Below, one piece after another: positions 9,398-18,368 of a stretch of 64,000 nucleotides of DNA (positions are counted from its first letter, which is position 1; each line of letters opens with the position of its first letter). The notes under the pieces were generated by a model. That model made no database searches, was not told the origin of the DNA, and saw only the letters and a program-made list of their open reading frames with translations. Made by a program: the position numbers and the translations under genes. Origin of the DNA: Tritrichomonas foetus (taxonomy: Eukaryota > Parabasalia > Tritrichomonadida > Tritrichomonadidae). The DNA lies in assembly GCA_001839685.1 (NCBI GenBank), contig MLAK01000412.1, forward strand, positions 30,281 through 94,280, written 5' to 3'.

Positions 9398-9959
9398 AAT
9401 TTATTGTTTATTAATAAATATAGAAATATATACCAGTATATATTTTTTGACTAATCTTTGCACTTCTTTTTTTTAAAAATGTTCCTTATTATGTGAACAA
9501 GATATATAAAAATAAAAATTGAATATATTTTGATCTGATTAGAGGAAATCTCACTATTTTGTATAATTATATCAATGATGTCTATATTTTATGTAGAAAC
9601 TTCATTTTCTTGAATAATTTCTCTAATATCATTAATAATAATATGATATGGTTTTTTTAAAATCGAAATTATCAAGTGCACATTGAAACTTCATATTGTG
9701 AAAGGGTAAGATATGAGCATGACAATAATAAATTTAAAATTAATCTTATTTTACGGGAGAAAAGAACATGCTTACAGATTGAAGAGGTATATCTGATAAT
9801 TTCACCATGCAGAGGCCAAAATCAATATTCGTTTCATAATAATTTTTGGTTATCGTCTTCAGGTCAAACCCAAATTTCAATGAAAATTGGGGAATTTGTG
9901 TGAAAATTGAAAGAATATACGTTTCTGTACGTTATTTCATTTCAACATTTGTGTCACAA
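9398..9959. other. Intergenic, upstream of PACRG
   Basis: 562 bp without a supported gene. An upstream in-frame extension of PACRG (to 9846) begins with TTG and does not resemble the family. GGCCAAAA lies at 9814-9821, and initiator-like TTTCATTTCAAC and GTCACAA lie just before the PACRG ATG. Confidence 0.6.
9814..9821 (+). promoter_or_regulatory. GGCCAAAA motif upstream of PACRG
   Basis: Shares its core with the 12-mers at 3798 and 5218. It is 139 bp upstream of the PACRG ATG. Pattern-based only. Confidence 0.3.
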
Positions 9960-10688
9960 ATGCATACAAGCCAAGCTCGTCTTCCCCGCTTCCCAGTCAC
10001 ACGCCCGCCCAAGCCAATTGCACATAACGAGCCCGACATGACAATCGACCGCCCAATCAGCAAGCGCCCAAAGAAGAATCGTGCTAAAGTTGCACCGAAA
10101 AACGCTCACACAGAGTTCCGCCGTTTTTATGACCGTGGTGACATCCCAGTTAGACTCGTTCACACCTCGTTCAAAAATGCTATTGCCTGGTCAGTCGATC
10201 CAGCTGTTCTCGATTATCAGCATTACTTGCCACTTTTCTTCGACGGCTTGAGAGAAAAGGAGGAGCCCTACAGATTCTTTGCCAGAAAGGGAACCTGGGA
10301 ACTCCTTAAACATGGAGGTACCCGCGTTCTTCAAGTTATCCCACAAGTTGTCATTCCTCTGAAGAAGGCGCTCGATACTCGCGATATGGAAATTTTGCCG
10401 GTTGCACTCAGGACGCTTCAAAAGCTCGTAAGATCAAGCGATCTTGCAGGCGAAGCATTAATTCCATTTTACAGACAGCTCCTTCCAGTTCTCAATGAAT
10501 TCTTGCTCTTCAACAAAAACCTTGGAGACCAAATCGAGTACGGACAATGGAAGAAGATGAACATCGGTGATCTAATTCTTGAGACGCTCGAGGTTCTCGA
10601 ACTCAACGGTGGACCAGACGCCTTCATCAACATTCAATATATGGTCCCAACATACCAGTCTGCGAAGACACCAGGCGATGATGAGTAA
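9960..10688 (+). CDS. PACRG: Parkin co-regulated gene protein (PACRG), axonemal
   Basis: 242 residues from the ATG at 9960. PACRG is a conserved helical-repeat protein of the inner junction of ciliary and flagellar doublet microtubules. The core matches strongly: TEFRRFYDRGDIPVRL, LDYQHYLPLFFDGLREKEEPYRF, ARKGTWELLKHGG, VLQVIPQVVIPLKKAL and the C-terminal [17 protein letters not shown]. The N-terminus is a basic, proline-rich tail, variable in this family. Codon use is much more GC-rich at third positions than in neighbours, consistent with high expression. Residue 163 onward is repeated after an N at 10905 (see the partial copy). A flagellated cell is implied. Confidence 0.95.
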   Translation: MHTSQARLPRFPVTRPPKPIAHNEPDMTIDRPISKRPKKNRAKVAPKNAHTEFRRFYDRGDIPVRLVHTSFKNAIAWSVDPAVLDYQHYLPLFFDGLREKEEPYRFFARKGTWELLKHGGTRVLQVIPQVVIPLKKALDTRDMEILPVALRTLQKLVRSSDLAGEALIPFYRQLLPVLNEFLLFNKNLGDQIEYGQWKKMNIGDLILETLEVLELNGGPDAFINIQYMVPTYQSAKTPGDDE

Positions 10689-10834
10689 AATCTATACCAA
10701 CGTGAATGATTGACTTTTAAAACTTATGACAAAGTAAATTTTGAATATCCCATAGCTTTTGGCTGCTCTTTTCATTTCTTTGTTTCATTCATTTCTTTGT
10801 TTCATTCATTTCTTTGTTTCATTCATTTCTTTGT
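10447..10834 (+). repeat. Direct repeat copy 1 (PACRG 3' end)
   Basis: About 388 bp, from GCAGGCGAAGC in PACRG into the 17-bp array, recur identically 459 bp downstream (10906-11293). The second copy begins exactly after the single N at 10905. This points to two unmerged contig ends rather than a biological duplication. Confidence 0.85.
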
Positions 10835-10904
10835 TCCATTCATTTCTTTATTTCATTCATTTCTTTGTTTCATTCATTTCTTTGTTTCATTCATTTCTTT
10901 GTTT
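10784..10904 (+). repeat. 17-bp minisatellite, array 1
   Basis: Seven units of TTCATTCATTTCTTTGT plus a partial one, ended by the N at 10905. The fourth unit (10835-10851) is a variant with TCC at the start and TAT at the end. It lies directly 3' of PACRG. Confidence 0.9.
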
Positions 10905-10905
10905 N
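10905..10905. other. Single-N assembly junction
   Basis: One undetermined base joins a truncated minisatellite to the second PACRG fragment. This is the typical sign of adjacent contigs placed without merging their overlap. Confidence 0.85.
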
Positions 10906-11148
10906 GCAGGCGAAGCATTAATTCCATTTTACAGACAGCTCCTTCCAGTTCTCAATGAATTCTTGCTCTTCAACAAAAACCTTGGAGACCAAATCGAGTA
11001 CGGACAATGGAAGAAGATGAACATCGGTGATCTAATTCTTGAGACGCTCGAGGTTCTCGAACTCAACGGTGGACCAGACGCCTTCATCAACATTCAATAT
11101 ATGGTCCCAACATACCAGTCTGCGAAGACACCAGGCGATGATGAGTAA
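10906..11148 (+). pseudogene. Partial PACRG copy, 80 C-terminal codons (probable assembly duplicate)
   Basis: Starts after the N at 10905 with the codons for A-G-E-A-L-I-P and runs identically to the PACRG stop. It lacks the first 162 residues and any start codon. Identity to the first copy continues through the 3' flank into the minisatellite, where repeat number differs. The simplest reading is one genomic PACRG represented twice at a scaffold join. A true tandem partial duplication cannot be excluded from sequence alone, and in either case it would not be a functional gene. Confidence 0.8.
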
Positions 11149-11230
11149 AATCTATACCAACGTGAATGATTGACTTTTAAAACTTATGACAAAGTAAATT
11201 TTGAATATCCCATAGCTTTTGGCTGCTCTT

Positions 11231-11309
11231 TTCATTTCTTTGTTTCATTCATTTCTTTGTTTCATTCATTTCTTTGTTTCATTCATTTCTTTGTTTCATT
11301 CATTTCTTT
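11231..11309 (+). repeat. 17-bp minisatellite, array 2
   Basis: A partial first unit, three full TTCATTCATTTCTTTGT units and a last near-complete one, followed by unique sequence (CATTAAATTATATC). It has fewer units than array 1 and lacks the variant fourth unit. Confidence 0.85.
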
Positions 11310-11761
11310 CATTAAATTATATCAGTGTTTTTACACATATTGTCACTTCAACGCCATTCATAAGATGATATTAACCACCAGTTATTACAAACAAAAATTA
11401 CGGATTCATCACTTTGATTTTTTATTTTGCGATCAACACAGCATAATGTCTTTGATGCACTACATTGTAAACACTTTCTTCATCTATATATATATACTTA
11501 TTATTTTACCTTAAATTCTATTCTATCAAGCTTGATATTGTAAAATTACCAACTTATCGCACAATAATCGCACAATAATTTTTGAATGAATATTGAATCC
11601 CAGGTATGAAAAAGATCGATATGAGAATCATTCAAAAAGCCCACATCTTGGACTATTTGATTTTCAATAGAAAAATATTGACACAAATCCTTTTCTGATC
11701 TTTTCGAGAGGCATTTGATAGAAGTACTGAAATTATCTGCCCGATCTAACGATAGATCAAG
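11310..11761. other. Intergenic before DMT transporter
   Basis: About 450 bp without a recognisable gene. It contains a short ATATAT run near 11485 and a direct repeat of TCGCACAATAAT near 11556-11580. TCAAG immediately precedes the next ATG. Confidence 0.5.
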
Positions 11762-12796
11762 ATGATACTTCAACAGGAATTCATTCCCAAAGGGAGCTGT
11801 GGATTCTTCCTTGTGAATGTATTTCAGTTTGCATTTTCAGCTTCATCGACATTTATGATTAAGCGCGTTTTTAAGATTTGCCCCTATCCATTTGCTGTGT
11901 ATTTAATCAGGACTTTATTTGGGATTTGCATTCTCATTTTTTTTACCTGGTGCAAGCTCGGCGTTCCATCCAATATCAGGTGGCTAATTCCACCGAAACA
12001 AATAATTGGTTGGCTGATTTTCGCTTCATTTATTTATTCAATTTTAGCTGTTTTTGTTAATTTAGGATTCTTTGTATCGTCCCTTGACTTTCTGTTCATT
12101 TTCCGAATGTCCGGAATTTTATTTCATTGTTTACTTGGATTTTTCTTTCTTGGTGAGCAGATTTCTTTTTTTGGTTTCTTTTCGATTTGTGTTATTTTTA
12201 TCGGGATTGTAATTTCACTTGCAGACTTTCAATGGAACATCAAAAAGCTTTCTTCATATTCACAAATAATTATGATGATTGTCACTATTTTAATAGAAGC
12301 AGTATCATCATTAATTTATAAAAAAGCAATTTCAATTTTATCAAAACTCGAAACAGATTTTGCAATGACTTCTTTTACTGCTTGGGAATTTTTTATTTCT
12401 TTATTTCCAATTACCCTCATTTCATTTTCCCGGGAAAAGTTCTTTTGGAGTGAACTGCCAACAATTGTCACGCCATATGTCATTTCCTACATTTTTGTTG
12501 TTGCACTAAATAGTCAAGTTGCCACGGTTTTGGTTTTATATTTACATAAAATAACTACATTGATTTCTCTTGGCATTCTAAACCAATTGAAACTTGTGGC
12601 AAATTTAGTTTTTTCACATTTCGTGTTTTGTGAAACAAATTGGGACTTTCGACAAATTTTTGGAGTGTTTTTACTTTTCACGGGTGGAGTGATGTACACT
12701 TTTTCGCAGAGTTTACGTGAAAACTTATACATGGACACCCACAAAACTGATGAAGACGAATTACTTGAAAAAGACGACGAAGAAGGGATTGCTTGA
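11762..12796 (+). CDS. DMT-superfamily transporter (EamA/SLC35-like)
   Basis: 344 residues with about ten hydrophobic segments between residues 10 and 325, short loops and a charged cytosolic C-terminal tail (DEDELLEKDDEEGIA). The layout and features such as the small, Phe/Ile-rich helices, FLGEQISFFGFFSICVIFIG at the end of the first half and TGGVMYTF in the last helix fit the drug/metabolite transporter superfamily with two five-helix repeats. Such proteins include nucleotide-sugar carriers of the Golgi and plasma-membrane EamA exporters. The substrate cannot be told. The C-terminus has no clear retrieval motif. The start at 11762 gives a complete first half-repeat. Confidence 0.8.
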   Translation: MILQQEFIPKGSCGFFLVNVFQFAFSASSTFMIKRVFKICPYPFAVYLIRTLFGICILIFFTWCKLGVPSNIRWLIPPKQIIGWLIFASFIYSILAVFVNLGFFVSSLDFLFIFRMSGILFHCLLGFFFLGEQISFFGFFSICVIFIGIVISLADFQWNIKKLSSYSQIIMMIVTILIEAVSSLIYKKAISILSKLETDFAMTSFTAWEFFISLFPITLISFSREKFFWSELPTIVTPYVISYIFVVALNSQVATVLVLYLHKITTLISLGILNQLKLVANLVFSHFVFCETNWDFRQIFGVFLLFTGGVMYTFSQSLRENLYMDTHKTDEDELLEKDDEEGIA

Positions 12797-14019
12797 AATA
12801 TATGATTGAATTTGTTTGTTGATAGAATTTGTTTGAATAAAAGATAGATTAAATTCGTACTTTTGATTTGCATTCGATTTTTTAATAAAAAATTCTAAAA
12901 GGAAAAGCATAAATAATAAAAAACAAAACTCATCGTAAAAAAATCCAGCAAGTTATTGAAAAACCTAATTTTTTGTGAATCATAATAAAAGAAAGAAAGA
13001 GTTCCTGGATGAAGGCTAATTCATATACAGTGAATTTCTTAAATGCATATCTTTAAAGAGATATCACATCTATCTAAAAAGGAAGTAGACAAGAATAATT
13101 AGTTTTATTCAAAAAGTTACACAGTTATTTTTCCGATGAGCTTTTTTCTTGGACACTGAAAATGTGATGTGAATTTACTGGCCCCTTCGACTCATTCAGT
13201 CATTGGAAGAGATTCTGGCGCATGAAAACAACTCCAGTTCGCTGCGCTCCTTCTACTATGAATTCACATCACATGTGATTATTTCCAATTTTGGCCTTTA
13301 TTTGACCTTTAGCTTCAAAATTACAACTCAGAGGAAAATTAAAACCCATAAGTTATGGGTCAGAACATCGCAATTTCCGATACTGGTAGCATTTTTTCTT
13401 CTCTTTAAAGATGAGATTCTAATCATGAGAATAATTTTAAGAGTTGAGATTCCAAACCCAGCATCTGCAGATATTGACTAAAAAGAACCAAAAAACGGAT
13501 AAGAAAAATTTGTATTGTATACATTTTAACCATCCCTTTAAACATTTATGATCTGAATTCATCAATATGAGGAAGAGGATGTTTGTGTGAATTAAAAAAA
13601 TTCAATGAATTCTTGATTTGTCAATTGACAATAGAATTTTTTCATTTCATTTTGACACGATTTTAGCATTGTTCTTTGAACTTTAGTCGAATCAATTGAA
13701 TATTTAGTCAAAAATATTCTGATTATTTCAATTGTATTGTAAGCTTTTTAATTTTGAAAAACCCACTATATTAAAAGTTCTGAAAAGTTATCTTAAAAAT
13801 CTGTATAATATACAAATTTATTTCCGTGCTAGAAAATTGAGGATTGTTTCACAAACTACTTCTCAATTTTGATTTAATCTATAGGTTATATATTTGAATT
13901 AGCTTAGAAATGTGAAAGATTGCAATGTCAAATGGTGAATAATCAGTTTTGTTCAAGGTGAATAATAATGGAAATTGAAAGGCAGGATTAGAAAAAAATA
14001 TCCTCAAAGAATCGGCAAT
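12797..14019. other. Long intergenic region with inverted repeat
   Basis: 1.2 kb without a supported gene; an open frame at 13203-13481 has no ATG start and no familiar content. A 14-bp inverted repeat (13162-13175 with 13261-13274) flanks a locally GC-richer 85-bp segment. TTTTGGCC lies at 13289-13296. Confidence 0.5.
13162..13274. repeat. Perfect 14-bp inverted repeat around GC-richer core
   Basis: ATGTGATGTGAATT at 13162-13175 is the exact reverse complement of 13261-13274. The 85-nt core is GC-richer than the flanks. It could be a structured noncoding RNA, a small palindromic element or chance. No known RNA family was recognised. Confidence 0.4.
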
Positions 14020-17000
14020 ATGTCTTTAAATCTTTCGTTTTCAGACTGGCCTTATCCAACGAAAAAACCACAGAATCAACATTTGGCCATGAGTCCTTGC
14101 GGATTGCTTGCGCATTCAATCGACAATATTATCACAATTTATGTTGACGGCAAAAACGGCTACTCCCCTCTAATTTCCTGGGCTCCATTCGATCATCCAG
14201 TCCAGTGTATGGGGTGGTACGACGCTACAGAAATCCCTGACACGACAATCCCATTATTAGTTATTGGATCTGAGCAAAGGCGACTTATCGTCTTTGACTT
14301 GGTTGCTCGAAAAAATATAGTTGAGGAGGTTCTCAAAAAGGAATCAGCGACGATTATTAAATGGTCACCAATTTCCTCATCAAGATTTTTTGTTGGGACG
14401 AAAAACGGAGATGTTTTGTGCTGTTCGATAAAATTCGAAGACGGAATTCAATTTTCAATGGAATGGATGATTTCTGTTGACTTCGAAGTCAATTATTTAA
14501 CGTTTGAACCAAGTTTCGGCGATACTTTAGCAGTCTGTTCAAAAAGTGGACAACTCAAATTCATCAAACGCATTCACAGTAAATTGCCACTCGTTCAGCC
14601 GGAAACCTATACGCTTTGCCGTGAAAATAATGAAGTCTATTCGTGCGAGTTTCTTGAATCGTCTTCAAATTACATGATTTTTGTTACAAAGCGTGGCGCA
14701 ATTTTGTACGCGATTGCTGAGCTCGCTTCCATCACTTTATTCAATGACGTGAAATTAAAGGATCTGTTTCCAGTTATTTCTCATGGAAGACGTTTAATCG
14801 GAATCAATGATGAAATGGTTGCACTTTATGAACTCGTAAATAATAAAGTTGATCGTTTATGTGAAATTCAATTAATGCCAAGTGTGACCAACCTTCCTTA
14901 TGATTTCAGTCCAGCATACGTTTATAAAAACGATAGAATAGTTTACGTTTCATGGAATTGGTGGCTTACAACCATCAAAATTGTTAATAATAAGTTATTT
15001 GTAACCAGCAGAATCAGACTTTTGCATGAAAAGCCGCTTGATTTCAGTTTCAGAAACGGTGGAACGTTACTTTCAACAGTCAATGGTTCTATTTTAGCTA
15101 CCCGCTCAACACCAGGTGCAGTATATCAAAACTCACCATCAAACGATGTTCCAACGATCACACCCATTGGGAAATTAGGATTACCCAAGAGAAATTCATC
15201 TGGACAAATTTCTCCACGTAGTACTACACCTGAACCACATAAAACAAAATTGAATGACTCTCAACCTATCAAATCTCCATTAGAAGCACCACCAAAACCT
15301 GAACCAAGTCAGAAAAATAATACACTACCATCAATGACACTTAATTCTTCAAATCATCCAAAATCTGCTTCACCTCCACCAAAAATGATTCATTCGACAT
15401 TTCCATCCCTAGACACGCCATCAATGACTCCCCCAGTCTTGAATCCACCACGAATGGTTCAACCTTCTAAATCTGCATTAAAGACTGATCAAAATTCAGG
15501 AAATCAAAAACTGGATACTGTTCCAACTTTTTCGCCGATTCTCAAAGTTGGATTTGCAGATCCACCAGCTTCTGAAAGTGAATCAAATAAAGTTCCTTTA
15601 TTCCAAAACGCTGAAATGCAGGCACTCACTTCCCAGACAATCATGAATAGGTCACGAAGAAGGATTTCGATGAGCCTGAAGTATTCAAACGATGATGCTG
15701 TCCAAACATCTGCTGCAGTCACTAAAAACGTTGATGATGGCTTCGACACCAAAGCTACAGAACAACTTAATAACGAAAGTGGTCTATCTGATGCAGAAAT
15801 CGCCAAGCAAGCAATAATGAAGATGAAAATGGCAAATAATGCCAATAATGAATCTACTGTTCCTTCAATGACTGCACCAAATCTTCCACTGACACAGCGT
15901 AAAAAACGTAAATCAGAAAACGCAGTTCTTCCAAAAATTCCACTTTCTGATCCATCGAAGGGAAAAAATTCCGAAGCAGATGATATAAATGCAACTGAAC
16001 AAAACCAACCACATTCTTCTTTTGCTCAAAAAGGCAAAAAATCACAAATGCATGCAAAATTCGTCATTGGTGACCAATCTGACACATCTGCAAGTGAAGA
16101 ACAACGTTCATATGGCCATTCTCGCAATGAAAATTATGAATCATGCCCACATTTTCCATCATTGACCAATTCAGATCCGAATGCTCAAAGTTTACTTGTC
16201 CCTCACCGTGGAAGAAGCCAATCATTGGCTCCAACAAACAAAGATAACGTTAGTCAAATAGCAACTTCTGTTCGCAGCAACTTTTTGAAGAGTCAAAGCC
16301 AAAAATATCAAAATGCAAGTAGTGCAAGTGAACAAAATGATGGTACACCGAAATTAATTGGAAATTCACGTGCTATTGCTTTCTCTATCGAATTATGCGA
16401 CATTCCATTGGAAAAAGTCGAATGGATTGGTCCAACACGTATTTTTACATATGGAAGAATTGTTAAAGATCAAAGGCACATTACCAAGATCTTTGTTGTA
16501 GATATCAAAACCAGAACAATTTATCCAATCCTTGAACAGCGGCTTTCAACACTCAATATGCCAGTAACTGACATCATTGTAAGTAATAACAAGAAATTTG
16601 CCGTTATCACAATTAGTAACAGCCTTGTTGCTTTTATTTCACTTACAACAACGACACCAAAGGTCACATCGACGCTTACACTCAATTTATCAACAACTGC
16701 TAAAACTTTAGTTAGTTTTGATGATGATGGAAATCGTGTAACCCTTGTTACTGGTAACAAAGCATTAATTTTGGAAGATCTTAAATCACCAAAGCCTAGA
16801 GCATCAAGACCAAGTGTAATTGATACCAAAGGACATTTTACTGCTGTTCTGTGGAAGAATAACTCTTTGTTTATTGGTACAGAAGAAGGAAAAGTAATTT
16901 TTATTAATTTCGAACCATTCGGATCAACAGAGATCATTCAATTAAAAAACTCGATTTCATCAATCACTAACTTAAATAAGAATAAAATTATGATCACTGA

Positions 17001-17871
17001 TTCAAAGAATTATATATACATTGCAACAAACCAAGGAGTTGAAGCTAAATTCCCTTTTCCTATAAAGCGTATCAAACCAGCTTCACAGAAAACTTTTGTA
17101 ATTAAGAAATTCCATGCAGGCAGAATTTCAGCGATAAACATTCATGGAAATTCACTATTACCATGTTTCTCACCAAGTATCACACGCTGCACTGTCATGA
17201 AACCCCGTGAACAATGGTCTGAATTACTTTCCAAGGCGGTCAAAATGAATGAGGCGCCACCAGTCCAAATTGCTGAATTCTTCGGAATGCCTCTCGTTCG
17301 AAGTATTCTTGTAAACCTTGAGAATCCAGACTTCACTAGAGAACAAATGACTTTCATTCGAGATATCCTAATTGCTGATCCGGATTTGAACAATTTGGCT
17401 TTACATTTATGTCTTGATATTGGTGAAATTGATCGTGCACAAACACTAGCCTTAAATACTGAAGGAACATCGCCAAACTTTGTCTTGAACATTTTCAAAG
17501 CAATTCTTTTTGAAACCAATCCCCGCGAGGAAATTGTTCAAGCAGCAATTGTTCATTTGATTACTGAAGGAAAAGCACAAGATGCAATTGACATGCTTCT
17601 CATTATTGGAAAACTTAAGGAAGCTGTTGATAAATTGATGTCAATTGATGAATTGAAAGAAGCACAGTGCATTTTGAAGATGAGAGTTGAAGAAAGTGAA
17701 GAAATGACGTTTTATATGAAGGAAGTTGCGGCTAGAATCATCGAGTCTGGAAGACTTGGTGCAGGATTAGTTCTTCTTGCACTTTCTGGCGGAATTGACC
17801 AAGTGGCATCGCATTTCAGAGATCTTTGCGAAATTGAGCAGGCTGAGTTTATTGAAAAAATGATTTGTTAA
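14020..17871 (+). CDS. WDR11-like double beta-propeller protein
   Basis: 1283 residues from the ATG at 14020 (MSLNLSF); the frame runs further upstream only with a TTG. Residues about 1-370 form a degenerate WD40 propeller, with strands such as LAHSIDNIITIYV, PLLVIGSEQRRLIVFDL and RFFVGTKNGDVLCC. Residues about 375-770 are a Pro/Ser/Asn-rich disordered linker. A second propeller follows (about 775-1030), then a helical solenoid with AIDMLLIIGKLKEAVDKLMSI and a helix-rich end. This order, and the C-terminal AIxLLxxIGK-type helices, resemble WDR11, a Golgi/endosome tethering scaffold. The long linker is unusual. Elongator- or Vps-type propeller proteins are alternatives. Confidence 0.5.
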   Translation: MSLNLSFSDWPYPTKKPQNQHLAMSPCGLLAHSIDNIITIYVDGKNGYSPLISWAPFDHPVQCMGWYDATEIPDTTIPLLVIGSEQRRLIVFDLVARKNIVEEVLKKESATIIKWSPISSSRFFVGTKNGDVLCCSIKFEDGIQFSMEWMISVDFEVNYLTFEPSFGDTLAVCSKSGQLKFIKRIHSKLPLVQPETYTLCRENNEVYSCEFLESSSNYMIFVTKRGAILYAIAELASITLFNDVKLKDLFPVISHGRRLIGINDEMVALYELVNNKVDRLCEIQLMPSVTNLPYDFSPAYVYKNDRIVYVSWNWWLTTIKIVNNKLFVTSRIRLLHEKPLDFSFRNGGTLLSTVNGSILATRSTPGAVYQNSPSNDVPTITPIGKLGLPKRNSSGQISPRSTTPEPHKTKLNDSQPIKSPLEAPPKPEPSQKNNTLPSMTLNSSNHPKSASPPPKMIHSTFPSLDTPSMTPPVLNPPRMVQPSKSALKTDQNSGNQKLDTVPTFSPILKVGFADPPASESESNKVPLFQNAEMQALTSQTIMNRSRRRISMSLKYSNDDAVQTSAAVTKNVDDGFDTKATEQLNNESGLSDAEIAKQAIMKMKMANNANNESTVPSMTAPNLPLTQRKKRKSENAVLPKIPLSDPSKGKNSEADDINATEQNQPHSSFAQKGKKSQMHAKFVIGDQSDTSASEEQRSYGHSRNENYESCPHFPSLTNSDPNAQSLLVPHRGRSQSLAPTNKDNVSQIATSVRSNFLKSQSQKYQNASSASEQNDGTPKLIGNSRAIAFSIELCDIPLEKVEWIGPTRIFTYGRIVKDQRHITKIFVVDIKTRTIYPILEQRLSTLNMPVTDIIVSNNKKFAVITISNSLVAFISLTTTTPKVTSTLTLNLSTTAKTLVSFDDDGNRVTLVTGNKALILEDLKSPKPRASRPSVIDTKGHFTAVLWKNNSLFIGTEEGKVIFINFEPFGSTEIIQLKNSISSITNLNKNKIMITDSKNYIYIATNQGVEAKFPFPIKRIKPASQKTFVIKKFHAGRISAINIHGNSLLPCFSPSITRCTVMKPREQWSELLSKAVKMNEAPPVQIAEFFGMPLVRSILVNLENPDFTREQMTFIRDILIADPDLNNLALHLCLDIGEIDRAQTLALNTEGTSPNFVLNIFKAILFETNPREEIVQAAIVHLITEGKAQDAIDMLLIIGKLKEAVDKLMSIDELKEAQCILKMRVEESEEMTFYMKEVAARIIESGRLGAGLVLLALSGGIDQVASHFRDLCEIEQAEFIEKMIC

Positions 17872-18368
17872 ATTTAAATTCGATTAAAATTACTATTTCA
17901 TGTAGTTTCTGTAGATTTTGATATTTTTATTATTAATATTTTAGAAATATTGAGGATTCTCTTCTTAGATGATAATATTATTGTGGATTAGTTTTGGACT
18001 TGAATTAATTCACCATCAACCAAAGTAAATTTCATTGTGCCAGATTCACGTTGATCTAGTTTTGATTATTTCTACATCAATTTTTTTCAAGTTTTATTTG
18101 GCCAACCAGTTGGCCAATTTTTTCAAATTTTTACATTGATGAACTTTGGCCAAGTAATTACTCAAATATGTTTCGATAAATCGCTGACATTTTTTTTCAG
18201 AAGAAATGAAAATTTTCAATTTTCAATTTCAAAATGGTCATAATCTATAGAAATATGATTTTTTTCAAACTTTTTAAATGGGCAAAATTTTAAAACGATC
18301 ATTATTGATTGAAAAAAAAAAAGTTTTGAATGAATGCGAAATTCCACCATTTCTGTGATTAAAATTTA
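17872..18368. other. Intergenic with TTGGCCAA cluster
   Basis: 497 bp without a gene. Three TTGGCCAA sites occur within 56 bp (18098-18153), two of them forming a near-perfect palindrome. The rest is AT-rich with no feature recognised. Confidence 0.55.
18098..18153. promoter_or_regulatory. TTGGCCAAC palindrome plus third TTGGCCAA
   Basis: TTGGCCAAC-CA-GTTGGCCAA (18098-18117) is a 9-bp inverted repeat with a 2-bp spacer, and TTTGGCCAA recurs at 18145-18153. It lies 215-270 bp upstream of the HECT gene. It looks like a dimeric protein binding site, related to the GGCCAAAA motif upstream of other genes. Confidence 0.4.

Noticed and set aside
10710..11148. Novel Phe/Ser-rich repeat proteins in the PACRG downstream region
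   Set aside because: They are translations of the 17-bp minisatellite and the duplicated PACRG end.
13203..13481. 92-residue gene in the 12.8-14.0 kb spacer
   Set aside because: It starts with TTG, has no family resemblance and overlaps the inverted repeat.
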